Below, piece by piece: positions 7,569 through 16,265 of a stretch of 33,979 nt of DNA. Position 1 is the stretch's first letter. Each line of letters begins with the position of its first letter. Below the pieces are notes generated by a model. The model had not been told where the DNA came from, did not search any database, and saw nothing but the letters and a program-made list of their open reading frames with translations. The translations under genes were made by a program, and so were the position numbers. This DNA comes from Sphaerobacter sp. (GTDB taxonomy: Bacteria > Chloroflexota > Chloroflexia > Thermomicrobiales > Thermomicrobiaceae): NCBI RefSeq assembly GCF_019683595.1, contig NZ_JADGHZ010000023.1:1-33979 (forward strand), read 5' to 3'.

Positions 7569-8615
7569 ATGACCGGTCAAGACGGGGCACCACGGGGAGC
7601 ACTGCTTGTCGGGAGCGTCCCGCTGGCCAATGCCACCGAGGTTTTCCAGACTGCCGCGGACATCCTCGGTGACCGCCTGCGCCGCATCCCGGACGGGGAA
7701 ACCGGCGTGCGCAGCAACTGGATCGGGTGGCAGTACGACGTGCTGGCCAGGGTGCCGCAACTCGAGGTGGTCCCACCGAACCCTGACGCCTACTTGCCCG
7801 TGCCGAAGTTCCGACTCCGGGACGGGGCGGACACGTCTGCGATCCGGTTCGACAACCTGGGCTACGCCGACGCGGCGAGGGCGTCGTACGAGACCTTCAC
7901 GCAGCTCAAGGCGGCCGGGACGATCCCGGCGCACGTTCGCTTCCAGGTGTCGCTGCCGACGCCCCTGGCGTCGGTCGCCGCCTACGTGCAGCCCGAGTCG
8001 CAGGCCGCAATCGAGCCGGCCTACGAGGCACGGCTGCTGGCCGAAGTCGACGAGATCCTCGAGGCGATCCCGCGCGATGACCTGGCGATCCAGTGGGATG
8101 TGGCCGTCGAAGTCGGCATCCTGGAGCAGACGTTTCCGTCCGCCTTCGATAACCCGCGCGAGGCGATCGTCGAGCGGCTGGTCCGTATCGGTGACTACAT
8201 CCCGACCGACGTCGAGCTGGGCTACCACCTCTGCTACGGCGATGCCGGTCACCGGCACTTCAAGCAGCCGGAAGACACCCGGCTCCTGACCGACCTCGCC
8301 AATCGCATCGCCGCCGGGGTGCAGCGGCCGATCACCTGGCTTCACCTGCCGGTGCCGGCCGACCGTAGCGACGACGCCTACTTCGCCCCGCTGCGCGACT
8401 TGCAGCTCGACCCCGAGACGGAGCTGTATCTGGGCCTGGTCCACGACACCGACGGTGTCGAGGGAACCCGGCACCGCATCGAGGCGGCCCGGCGCGCGGT
8501 TCCCGCCTTCGGTGTCGCCACGGAGTGCGGCCTGGGGCGCCGCCCGCCCGAGACCATCCCGGCGCTGCTCCGGCTGCATGCCGAGGTGAGCGGGCCGGTG
8601 GTGTCGGTAGTCTAG
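7569..8615 (+). CDS. MetE-like (UROD/MetE fold) zinc methyltransferase, single domain
   Basis: This 348-residue protein resembles the catalytic half of cobalamin-independent methionine synthase, which methylates homocysteine using zinc. The N-terminus has GALLVGSVPLANATEVF and RIPDGETGVRSNWI. A His-x-Cys pair occurs at 220-222 (GYHLCYGDAGH), and a late cysteine at 320 sits in ATECGLGRR. These resemble the MetE zinc ligands (HxC and the cysteine of PDCGLKTR). Canonical MetE is about 750 residues with two barrels; only one is present here. The ATG at 7569 has GGAAGGAG 6 nt upstream; in-frame codons further upstream lie inside the T-box terminator. Control by SAM-I and a Met-type T-box strongly suggests a role in methionine supply, but the methyl donor (folate or methylcobamide) is unknown. 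Some annotation would call it hypothetical. Confidence 0.8.
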   Translation: MTGQDGAPRGALLVGSVPLANATEVFQTAADILGDRLRRIPDGETGVRSNWIGWQYDVLARVPQLEVVPPNPDAYLPVPKFRLRDGADTSAIRFDNLGYADAARASYETFTQLKAAGTIPAHVRFQVSLPTPLASVAAYVQPESQAAIEPAYEARLLAEVDEILEAIPRDDLAIQWDVAVEVGILEQTFPSAFDNPREAIVERLVRIGDYIPTDVELGYHLCYGDAGHRHFKQPEDTRLLTDLANRIAAGVQRPITWLHLPVPADRSDDAYFAPLRDLQLDPETELYLGLVHDTDGVEGTRHRIEAARRAVPAFGVATECGLGRRPPETIPALLRLHAEVSGPVVSVV

Positions 8616-8675
8616 GGGTCGGGCCGTCACGCCCGGCTATGCCTGGCCTGACGGGCGCCGGCCGGACACATCGAC

Positions 8676-8710
8676 GAGCCCCCTCTCCCGCGATCGGGGA
8701 GAGGGGGCTC
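8676..8710. terminator. Bidirectional stem-loop terminator
   Basis: GAGCCCCCTCTCCC (8676-8689) pairs with GGGAGAGGGGGCTC (8697-8710) over 14 bp. It lies between the convergent MetE-like gene and rpoN. On the plus strand it is followed by GGCTCTTTCG, so the T-run is weak. The CCCCTCTCCC core is shared with the stems at 23987 and 29025. Confidence 0.75.
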
Positions 8711-8721
8711 GGCTCTTTCGC

Positions 8722-10140
8722 TTACCGCATGGTGCTTGGGAGGATGCCCAGCTCGGCGCGGTACTTGGCGACGGTGCGGCGGGCGATGCGGATGCCCTGC
8801 TTGCTCAACAGGTCGCAGATGCGCCGGTCGGTCAGCGGCTGGTTCTCCCGCTCGATCATCTCCTTGATGATGTCCTTGACGCTCAGCGACGGCGTGAAGA
8901 AGTCGCTGAACGGGATCACCTTGCGGTTGGGGAGCATGACGAACTTGTTGGCGGTGGCCCGGCTGACGGTCGACTCGTGTACCCCGACCTGCTGGGCGAC
9001 GACGGCCCGGGTCAGCGGGCGCAGTTCGCGCACGCCGCCGCGCAGGAAGTCCTCCTGCAGCTCGACGATGCACCGGGAGATCTTGTAGAGCGTCTCCCGG
9101 CGCTGGTTGATGTTGGAGATGAAGAGCTTGGCACGGTTGACGAACTCGCGGACGTGCTGGCGCTCGGTGTCGTTGTAGTCCCCGCGGGTGCGGCTGCGAC
9201 CGATCTCGCGAGCGATCTGGGCATACATCGGGTTCATCCGCAGGTGGAAGTGCCGCGTGTCCACGACCTCCACCGCCAGCTCGCCGTCGCGCAGGCTGAC
9301 AACGACATCGGGCGCGACGTAAGGGGAGCGGAGCGGCGTCTTCCAGTAGCGCGCCTCCTGGCTCTGCAGCGGGTAGGGGTTGAGGTGGGCGCGGATGAAG
9401 TCCCGCGCTTCCTCGACCTGCTCGTTGGTGATCCCCAGCTCCTTGGCGATGAAGCCGAACTTGTGGGCGCCAAACTGCTCCAGGTAGTCACGCAGGATCG
9501 GCTCGACATACGGGGGCACCTCGACCCCGATGTCCTTGAGATAGCGCAGTTGGATGAGCAGGCACTCGCGCAGGTCGCGTGCACCGACCCCGATCGGTGC
9601 CACCGACTGGATGTACCCGATCACCCGATCGACATACTCCCGCGGGCGGCCGAAGCGAGCGGCGACGTCATCCAGGTCGACATCGATGAACCCGCGCTCG
9701 TCAAGGGAGTTGATCAGGTACTCGGCGACGCTCAGATCCCCGTTCTGGCAGAGGGTGGCGACGTCGGAGAGGATCTGCTCCTGGAGGGTTTGCTCCGAGG
9801 CCACCAGCGTCATAGGGTCGAAGTCGTCCGAGTCATCCCGCTCGCGCGAGACCGCGGTGTAGAGCTGCTCGGGATAGTCCTCGAACGGCTCCTCGGGGTG
9901 CTGCTCCCGCTGGTCGATGAGGCAGGTGGGGCAAAAGCCGCCCTCGATCACGCCGCCGCAAATGGGGCAGATCTCCCGTTCCTCCATCTCCAGTGCCGGG
10001 TTGGCCTCCAGCTCCTGCTTGATGACTTCCTGAAGCTCCATTCGTGAGAGGCTGAGGATGTAGTTGGCCTCGATGAGGCTGGGGGAGATCCAGACCCGCA
10101 TTTCGGGGCTGAGATCCATCGAGACATCCATACCCGGCAT
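8722..10140 (-). CDS. rpoN: RNA polymerase sigma-54 factor with a zinc-ribbon-like insert
   Basis: Sigma-54 directs polymerase to -24/-12 promoters that need AAA+ activators. The 472-residue protein has region I (LIEANYILSLSRMELQEVIKQELEANPALE), then an acidic linker, the core-binding domain (SVAEYLINSLDERGFID, VAPIGVGARDLRECLLIQL), the DNA-binding domain with VHESTVSRATANKFV, and the diagnostic RpoN box ARRTVAKYR at 453-461. Between region I and the acidic linker sits CPIC...CPTC (C58, C61, C70, C73), a zinc-ribbon-like insert absent from classical RpoN. The ATG at 10140 has AAGGAGGG 5 nt upstream; the longer reading frame to 10416 lacks family similarity. No activator is encoded nearby. Confidence 0.93.
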   Translation of the reverse strand: MPGMDVSMDLSPEMRVWISPSLIEANYILSLSRMELQEVIKQELEANPALEMEEREICPICGGVIEGGFCPTCLIDQREQHPEEPFEDYPEQLYTAVSRERDDSDDFDPMTLVASEQTLQEQILSDVATLCQNGDLSVAEYLINSLDERGFIDVDLDDVAARFGRPREYVDRVIGYIQSVAPIGVGARDLRECLLIQLRYLKDIGVEVPPYVEPILRDYLEQFGAHKFGFIAKELGITNEQVEEARDFIRAHLNPYPLQSQEARYWKTPLRSPYVAPDVVVSLRDGELAVEVVDTRHFHLRMNPMYAQIAREIGRSRTRGDYNDTERQHVREFVNRAKLFISNINQRRETLYKISRCIVELQEDFLRGGVRELRPLTRAVVAQQVGVHESTVSRATANKFVMLPNRKVIPFSDFFTPSLSVKDIIKEMIERENQPLTDRRICDLLSKQGIRIARRTVAKYRAELGILPSTMR

Positions 10141-10275
10141 GCATACCCTCCTTGACCTTCGTAGGTCTCCCGTACCGTGCGTCTGGCGGGACGGCCGGGT
10201 CGTACAACGTTGAGGCGGGACTCCGGAGAACCACCGACGCCGGTGGACACGAGGGCGTGCCCGTCCTGTCACCCC

Positions 10276-10304
10276 AGTATAGGGGGCGGTTGAAGCGTTG
10301 GCAA
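10276..10304 (-). promoter_or_regulatory. Sigma-70 promoter for rpoN
   Basis: On the minus strand TTGCCA (10304-10299) and TATACT (10281-10276) are 17 nt apart. This gives an expected leader of about 130 nt before the rpoN start at 10140. Confidence 0.65.
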
Positions 10305-10573
10305 GGATCTTGCGAGAAAAACGCACTCCGCGGTCGCGCCGGGGACAAACCGAGGGGCTGGTGGTTGGTGCGACCTGACGGGGTTGATACCCCGCTTTAC
10401 GCAGGCACCGTGCCACAGCAGGTCGCGCTGGAAGGCCGGATGGTGCACTAGAGCCGCCTTCCTGCTATTATCGTGCGTGGCTCGTGCCGGTCGGCTCATA
10501 CACGGTAGCGCGTGTCACCAGGACGCCGCAGGCTGCTCCGAGCCGCAGGGTACCGGTTAGGGAGTGGAAAACC
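10305..10573. other. Intergenic region upstream of the site-2 protease
   Basis: No gene is seen. TATTAT at 10466-10471 is a possible -10 for the protease gene but lacks a matching -35. An in-frame extension of the protease to GTG 10484 exists but has no ribosome-binding site and no family similarity. Confidence 0.4.
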
Positions 10574-11716
10574 GTGGGGAGAGGGCTGCGGATCGCTACG
10601 ATCCGGGGCATCGAGATCAAGGTGCACCCAAGCTTCCTCCTCGCGCTGCTCTGGGTGACCTACTACTGGGGAATCGCCCCCGACAACGGGCTGCTGGGTG
10701 TCCTCTTCGGCGTGTTCATCCTGACCGCGATCTTCGTCTGCGTCGTCGGTCACGAGCTGGCCCACAGCTTCGTTGCGCTCCGCTATGGCCTGACGGTGCA
10801 CGACATCACCCTGCTGCCCATCGGCGGGGTGGCGCGCATCGAGCAGGTGCCGATGACGCCCCGGCGCGAAGCGACCGTGGCGCTGGCGGGCCCGATCCTC
10901 AACCTGATCGTCGCAGCCGGGCTGCTGCCGCTGGTGCTGGCGATCGCGCTCGCGAGTGGCGTCCGCGACGCCTACGGATTCCTCCTCTTGATCCAGGGGA
11001 TCGACGGCGCGAGCTTCGTGATTCACCTCTGGATCGCCAACCTGATGCTGGCGGCTTTCAACCTGCTGCCGGCCTTCCCGATGGATGGCGGCCGGATCTT
11101 CCGCGCGCTACTCACCGGGGTATCTAACCGGGTGCTGGCCACGCGCGTCGCCGTGTTCTTGGGCCAGTTCCTGGCGCTGGCACTGATCGTCGCCGGGTTC
11201 TACACCCGTGATGTTGCCCTCCCGCTGGTTTCCATCTTCATCATGTTGGCGGCCTTCGTGGAGTCCCGCATGATCTACGTCGAGGCGGCGCTGCGCTCAC
11301 TCCCGGTGGGGCAGTTCGCCCTTTGGGACTCCGGCGGCGTCTCGCCCGATTCGCCGCTGAGCCATGCCGTCCTGGGCGGGCCGCGCGACCTGGCGGTAAC
11401 CGACGGGGGCGTCGTGGTCGGGATGCTCTGGCGCGATGAGGTGCTGGCCCGCCTCCACCAGGGCAACAGCCTCCGCGTGGCCGATGTGATGGACCGCGAC
11501 GTTACCGCCATGGACGTGGACAGCTCCGTCTACGACGTCCACCGCCGCATGCTCGCCACGGGCCGGACAGCCATCCCCATCGTCGAGGGGGGCCTCTATC
11601 GCGGCATCTTCACCTCGGACCGCCTGGTCCACGTCCACCGCTACCTCCAGGAACGCTTCGGCACGCGCGATCGCTACCGCGGGCTCATCGAGGCACTCGG
11701 CCTGATCGGCCGCTGA
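10574..11716 (+). CDS. Site-2 protease family zinc metalloprotease (M50) with C-terminal CBS region
   Basis: This intramembrane metalloprotease cuts membrane-anchored substrates; relatives process anti-sigma factors or transcription factors. Zinc ligands are HELAH at residues 60-64 and Asp171 in FPMDGGRIF, both in hydrophobic segments. Several transmembrane helices fill about residues 15-235, including FLLALLWVTYYWG and LGVLFGVFILTAIFVCVV. The C-terminus has one clear CBS-type unit (VADVMDRDVTAMDVDSSVYDVHRRMLATGRTAIPIVE), with a degenerate partner before it, giving the M50B S2P-CBS arrangement. The GTG at 10574 is chosen because AGGGAG (10559-10564) lies 9 nt upstream and GRGLRIATIRGIEIKVHPSF is the usual family opening. 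It is divergent from rpoN; the substrate is unknown. Confidence 0.9.
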   Translation: MGRGLRIATIRGIEIKVHPSFLLALLWVTYYWGIAPDNGLLGVLFGVFILTAIFVCVVGHELAHSFVALRYGLTVHDITLLPIGGVARIEQVPMTPRREATVALAGPILNLIVAAGLLPLVLAIALASGVRDAYGFLLLIQGIDGASFVIHLWIANLMLAAFNLLPAFPMDGGRIFRALLTGVSNRVLATRVAVFLGQFLALALIVAGFYTRDVALPLVSIFIMLAAFVESRMIYVEAALRSLPVGQFALWDSGGVSPDSPLSHAVLGGPRDLAVTDGGVVVGMLWRDEVLARLHQGNSLRVADVMDRDVTAMDVDSSVYDVHRRMLATGRTAIPIVEGGLYRGIFTSDRLVHVHRYLQERFGTRDRYRGLIEALGLIGR

Positions 11717-11744
11717 CCGCGCCGATCGCCCCCACTCAGCCTCC

Positions 11745-11792
11745 CGACACCGGCATGGACATTGCGTGCTGACCGGTCTTACGCCGGTGCCG
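11745..11792 (+). other. Inverted repeat in the Hsp20 leader
   Basis: CGACACCGGC (11745-11754) and GCCGGTGCCG (11783-11792) are complementary at 9 of 10 positions, upstream of the Hsp20 gene. It does not match CIRCE. It could be the end of the previous transcript or part of a heat-responsive leader; the sequence does not decide. Confidence 0.35.
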
Positions 11793-11841
11793 TCTCGCGC
11801 CGACTCGATGCGACGGTTTTCCTAGGGAGGGAGACGGTGGA

Positions 11842-12357
11842 ATGAGCATCACCCGATGGGATCCGTGGAGTGAGATGATGTCGCTCCGCGAGGCGATGGA
11901 CCAGCTCCTCCGTGAGAGCTTCGTGCGGCCGGCGACGTCGATGCTGCGCTCGGGCAGCATGGGGATGGGGATGCCGCTCGATGTGCGTGAGACCGACGAC
12001 GCGTACATCGTGAAGGCGACGATGCCGGGTGTGCGGCCCGACGACGTCTCCATCCAGATCACCGGCAACACCCTCCAGATCAGCGGCGAGACGCGAGAAG
12101 AGTACGAGCAGGAAGAAGGTCCGGAAGAGAGCCGCGACCGCGGCACCTGGCTGGTGCGCGAGCGCCGCTACGGGAGGTTCGAGCGCACGATCACGCTGCC
12201 GACCGACGTCAAGGCCGATCAGGCTCAGGCCACGCTGGAGCATGGGGTACTGACCCTGCGCCTGCCCAAGGCCGAGGAGGCCCGCGCGCGCAGGATCCCC
12301 GTCCAGAGCGGCACGGGCGCGCAGCAGATCGAGGCCCAGGCTCGCCCGCGATCGTAG
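11842..12357 (+). CDS. Small heat-shock protein, Hsp20/alpha-crystallin family
   Basis: This is an ATP-independent holdase chaperone that binds unfolding proteins in large oligomers. The 171-residue protein has a short Met-rich N-terminal arm (DPWSEMMSLREAMDQLLRESFV). The alpha-crystallin domain spans about 48-150 and contains PLDVRETDDAYIVKATMPGVRPDDVSI and LQISGETREE. The late FERTITLP is followed by the consensus A-x-L-x-x-GVL (ATLEHGVLTLRLPK). The tail ends in RRIPVQ, an IxV/I-like anchor. The ATG at 11842 has GGGAGGGA about 9 nt upstream. It is monocistronic by context, with its own terminator downstream. Confidence 0.95.
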   Translation: MSITRWDPWSEMMSLREAMDQLLRESFVRPATSMLRSGSMGMGMPLDVRETDDAYIVKATMPGVRPDDVSIQITGNTLQISGETREEYEQEEGPEESRDRGTWLVRERRYGRFERTITLPTDVKADQAQATLEHGVLTLRLPKAEEARARRIPVQSGTGAQQIEAQARPRS

Positions 12358-12376
12358 CGACGCCTGACTGCACCCG

Positions 12377-12420
12377 CCCCCACGCCGGCCGGCGGCGCGC
12401 TCGGCGTGGGGGTGTGTTTG
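12377..12420 (+). terminator. Terminator after Hsp20
   Basis: CCCCCACGCCG (12377-12387) pairs with CGGCGTGGGGG (12402-12412) in a perfect 11-bp stem, followed by TGTGTTTGTGTG. This is an intrinsic terminator with an interrupted T-run. Confidence 0.75.
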
Positions 12421-12503
12421 TGTGAGCCGCTAGACGATGGCCGACGCGGTGCAAGCGTGGTACGCTGGCAAGAACGAACCGCCATGCTGAGCAGGGAGTG
12501 AGC

Positions 12504-13172
12504 ATGCAGGATTCGTCCGAGCTGCTGGGACATCGCTATCGCTTCGTGCCCGCGACAGGTGCGGGGCAGTCGGCGGCGAGCCGTCCGGCTCTGCTGCTGC
12601 TCCACGGGACGGGCGGCGACGAGGCGGATCTGCTCCCACTGGGTGAGCTGCTGCTCCCAGGTGCACCCCTGCTGAGCCCGCGTGGAACGGTGAGCGAGCA
12701 CGGCGCACCCCGGTTCTTCCGCCGGTTGGCGCCCGGCGTCTTCGACGTCGAGGATCTGGTCCAGCGAACCCACGCGCTGGCGGACTTCGTTCAGGCCGCC
12801 GTTGAACGCCACGGCGTCGCCGATCGCCCCGTCGTGGCCGTGGGTTACTCCAACGGCGCCAACATCGCGGCGAGCCTGCTCCTGTTGCGCCCCGGTCTGC
12901 TGGCGGGCGCGGTGCTGTGGCGGGCCATGGTCCCGCTGGAACCGGAACCGCTGCCGGACCTCACGGGCACACCGGTGTTGCTGGGTGCGGCCCGATTCGA
13001 TCCCCTGATCCCGAACGACGATGTCGAGCGGCTGGCCGCGCTGCTGCGCGAAAGCGGCGCGAGCGTCGCGCTGCGCTGGCACGACACCGGCCACGGGCTG
13101 ACGCAGGACGACGTGCGCGAGGCTGCCGCGTGGCTGGCAACCCGATGGACGGAAGAGGAGAGCACGCGATGA
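12504..13172 (+). CDS. Alpha/beta hydrolase, carboxylesterase/phospholipase type (MhqD-like)
   Basis: This 222-residue serine hydrolase belongs to the small carboxylesterase/phospholipase family. LLLLHGTGGDEADLLPL forms the oxyanion-hole region, the nucleophile is Ser116 in GYSNG, Asp lies in GAARFDPLIP and His197 in HDTGHGL. It resembles MhqD/YodD-type hydrolases of quinone-resistance operons. The ATG at 12504 is preferred because AGGGAG (12493-12498) lies 5 nt upstream; GTG 12498 would overlap that site. It overlaps the next gene by 4 bp (ATGA), so the two are translationally coupled. The substrate is unknown. Confidence 0.88.
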   Translation: MQDSSELLGHRYRFVPATGAGQSAASRPALLLLHGTGGDEADLLPLGELLLPGAPLLSPRGTVSEHGAPRFFRRLAPGVFDVEDLVQRTHALADFVQAAVERHGVADRPVVAVGYSNGANIAASLLLLRPGLLAGAVLWRAMVPLEPEPLPDLTGTPVLLGAARFDPLIPNDDVERLAALLRESGASVALRWHDTGHGLTQDDVREAAAWLATRWTEEESTR

Positions 13173-14167
13173 ACCTGGGCGGACTCCACCACGTCACGGC
13201 GGTCACGAGCCGCGCATCGGAGAACGTCGCCTTCTACACCGAGGTCCTTGGGCTCCGGCTGGTGAAGAAGACCGTCAACCAGGACGACGTCTCGGCCTAC
13301 CACCTCTTCTACGGTGACGAGCTGGGCCGGCCGGGGACGGAGATGACATTCTTCGACTGGGAAATGGTCGGCGCGAACCAGGAGGGCAGCGGCCAGATCT
13401 CGACCACCAGCTTCCGGGTCCCGGGGCGAGCCGCGATCGAGTGGTGGGCGCAGCGTCTCGATGCCTACGGCGTCCAGCGGGGGGAGATCGGCGAGCGACT
13501 GGGCCGGGCGGTCCTGCCGTTCCAGGACCCCGAGGGGCAGCGTCTGGAGCTGATGGACGACACCGCGGGCGAGGCGACTCCGCGAGTGGAGCCTGGGATC
13601 CCATGGGACCGGTCGCCGGTGCCTGCTGAATACGGCATCCGCGGGCTCGCGGAGGTGACCCTGACCGTGCGCGAGCTGGCGCCGACCGCCTTCATCCTGA
13701 CCGAGGTGCTCGGCTTCCGGCAGGTCGCCGACGAGCGGAACAGTGAGTTTCAGAGCGTGACCTATGAGACCGGGCCCGGTGGTCCCGGCGCACTGGTGCG
13801 CGTCGTCGTGCGGCCCGACCTTCGCTTCAGCCCGCGTGCCGGCGCGGGCGGGGTGCATCACGTGGCGTTCCGTACACCCAACGACGAGGAGCATGCCGCC
13901 TGGCAGCGGCGGCTCGCGCAGCTTGGCATCGGGGTGACGCCGGTCATCGACCGCTACTACTTCAAGTCGATCTACTTCCGGGAGCCGGGCGGGGTGCTCT
14001 TCGAGATCGCGACCGACGGCCCAGGGTTCGCCACCGATGAGGATCCGGAGCACCTCGGCGAGCGGCTGGCCCTGCCGCCGTTCCTTGAGCCGCACCGGGC
14101 GGACATCGAGGCCGGGCTCAAGCCGATCCGGCCGGTGACATTCGCCCCGCCGCGCGCGGGGGATTGA
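13169..14167 (+). CDS. VOC-family ring-cleaving dioxygenase (MhqO-like)
   Basis: This 332-residue protein has two vicinal-oxygen-chelate modules (about 1-150 and 155-300), as in MhqO and LinE/PcpA-type hydroquinone dioxygenases. Likely metal ligands are His in GLHHVTAV (7-8), His in GGVHHVAF (230-231) and Glu279 in GGVLFEIATD. YFKSIYFREPGGVLFE is characteristic of the family. The ATG at 13169 overlaps the hydrolase stop (ATGA). In Bacillus, MhqO and MhqD act in quinone and diamide resistance under MhqR; by analogy this pair may detoxify quinones. No MarR-type regulator is found beside it, so the role is inferred. Confidence 0.88.
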   Translation: MNLGGLHHVTAVTSRASENVAFYTEVLGLRLVKKTVNQDDVSAYHLFYGDELGRPGTEMTFFDWEMVGANQEGSGQISTTSFRVPGRAAIEWWAQRLDAYGVQRGEIGERLGRAVLPFQDPEGQRLELMDDTAGEATPRVEPGIPWDRSPVPAEYGIRGLAEVTLTVRELAPTAFILTEVLGFRQVADERNSEFQSVTYETGPGGPGALVRVVVRPDLRFSPRAGAGGVHHVAFRTPNDEEHAAWQRRLAQLGIGVTPVIDRYYFKSIYFREPGGVLFEIATDGPGFATDEDPEHLGERLALPPFLEPHRADIEAGLKPIRPVTFAPPRAGD

Positions 14168-14193
14168 CCCGGTCGACGCCCGGCTCTCGTGTC

Positions 14194-14232
14194 ACCGGAC
14201 GGCCTTCCCGTCGGTTCCGACGGGATGCCGGT
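14194..14232. terminator. Bidirectional terminator stem
   Basis: CCCGTCGG (14207-14214) and CCGACGGG (14217-14224) form a tight hairpin, extended by ACCGG/CCGGT (14194-14198 and 14228-14232). It sits between the convergent dioxygenase gene and accA. T-runs are absent on both sides. Confidence 0.6.
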
Positions 14233-14283
14233 CATTCGGATCGAACCGTGTCGGGAACGTCTGCGCGTCGTTGGCGAGTGGGA

Positions 14284-15151
14284 TTAGTCGGCAGTGTGGG
14301 ACGGGACCGGGCCGTTGGGGTGGCGGGTCGGGTCGGTCTCTTCGACCCAGCGGCCGATCCGGCGGTACTTCTGGTAGCGGGCGGCGAGGAGCGCGTCGAG
14401 GCCGGCGTCACCGTCCTGCACCATCGCCTCCAACTCGCTGAGGTGGCGTTCAATGGCGTCACCCACCCGCTGGATGGTCTGCGTCGGCTGCTCGTGAGCC
14501 GGGACCGGCTCGGGGATCACCTCATCGACGATACCGAAGCCGTACAGGTCGGCGGCGGTGACGCGCATGGTCGCAGCCGCCTCCGGGGCCTTGGTCGCGT
14601 CCTTCCAGAGGATCGCGGCGCAGGCCTCGGGCGAGGCGACGGCGTAGATCGCGTTCTCCAGCATCAGGATGCGGTCGGCCACGCTGATGGCGAGCGCGCC
14701 GCCGCTACCCCCTTCGCCGATCACGACGGCCACTGTCGGGACGCGCAGGGAAGCGAGCGCCAGTAGGTTCTCGGCGATGGCGACAGCCTGGCCTCGCTCC
14801 TCCGACCCGATCCCCGGCTCGGCGCCCGGTGTGTCGACGAAGGCGATGAGCGGCATGCCGAACTTCTCGGCGTGCTGCATCAGCCGCAGCGCCTTGCGGT
14901 AGCCCTCGGGCCGCGGCATGCCGAAGTTGTGCGTCAGGTTCTCCTGGGTATTGGATCCCTTGCGATGGCCGACGACGACGACCGCCCGGCCGCGGAACGT
15001 GCCAATGCCGCCGAGCAGGGCGGGATCGTCGCCGAAGCGCCGGTCGCCGTGCAGCTCCACGAACCCGGAGATCAGGTCCGCCACGTAGTCCTGGGTGTGC
15101 GGGCGGGCCGGGTTCCGGGCCAGGAGCACGCGCTCCCAGGCCGAGAGAGTC

Positions 15152-15159
<8 letters not shown>
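14284..15159 (-). CDS. accA: Acetyl-CoA carboxylase carboxyltransferase subunit alpha
   Basis: AccA, with AccD, moves the carboxyl group from biotin to acetyl-CoA to make malonyl-CoA for fatty-acid synthesis. The 291-residue protein has the crotonase-like carboxyltransferase fold: DYVADLISGFVELHGDR, GHRKGSNTQENLTHNFGMPRPEGYRKA, PLIAFVDTPGAEPGIGSEERGQ, VIGEGGSGGALAI and MLENAIYAVASPEACAAILWKD. The ATG at 15159 overlaps the accD stop by 8 bp, so the pair is coupled with accD first. Length is slightly below the 319 of E. coli, with a shorter N-terminal helix. Confidence 0.96.
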
Positions 15160-16072
<913 letters not shown>

Positions 16073-16127
16073 GACTTCCCCCCGGATTGGCGCGACGGTG
16101 GGCGGCGCGCCGTTTGCGATCCGGTGG

Positions 16128-16133
16128 AGTATA
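16128..16133 (-). promoter_or_regulatory. Candidate -10 (TATACT) for accDA
   Basis: TATACT on the minus strand lies 55 nt upstream of the accD start. No good -35 is seen at standard spacing. Confidence 0.35.
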
Positions 16134-16177
16134 GCACATGCAACGCGCGGCTCGAGGTGCGGGCCGTCCGGTGTTGC

Positions 16178-16207
16178 TTGACCGGCATGCAGCGTGCGCA
16201 CTACAGT
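16178..16207 (+). promoter_or_regulatory. Candidate promoter for glgC
   Basis: TTGACC (16178-16183), an 18-nt spacer and TACAGT (16202-16207) lie about 58 nt upstream of the glgC ATG. GGGGATAGGAGCGGG supplies the ribosome-binding site. Confidence 0.55.
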
Positions 16208-16265
16208 GGATGCGACTGGGACGGGCGGACGCACGCCGAAATCACCTGGGGGATAGGAGCGGGCC

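Noticed and set aside
7227-8630. 467-residue minus-strand frame over the MetE-like gene and T-box
   Set aside because: It overlaps the T-box and its terminator and the well-supported plus-strand gene, with no recognisable domain.
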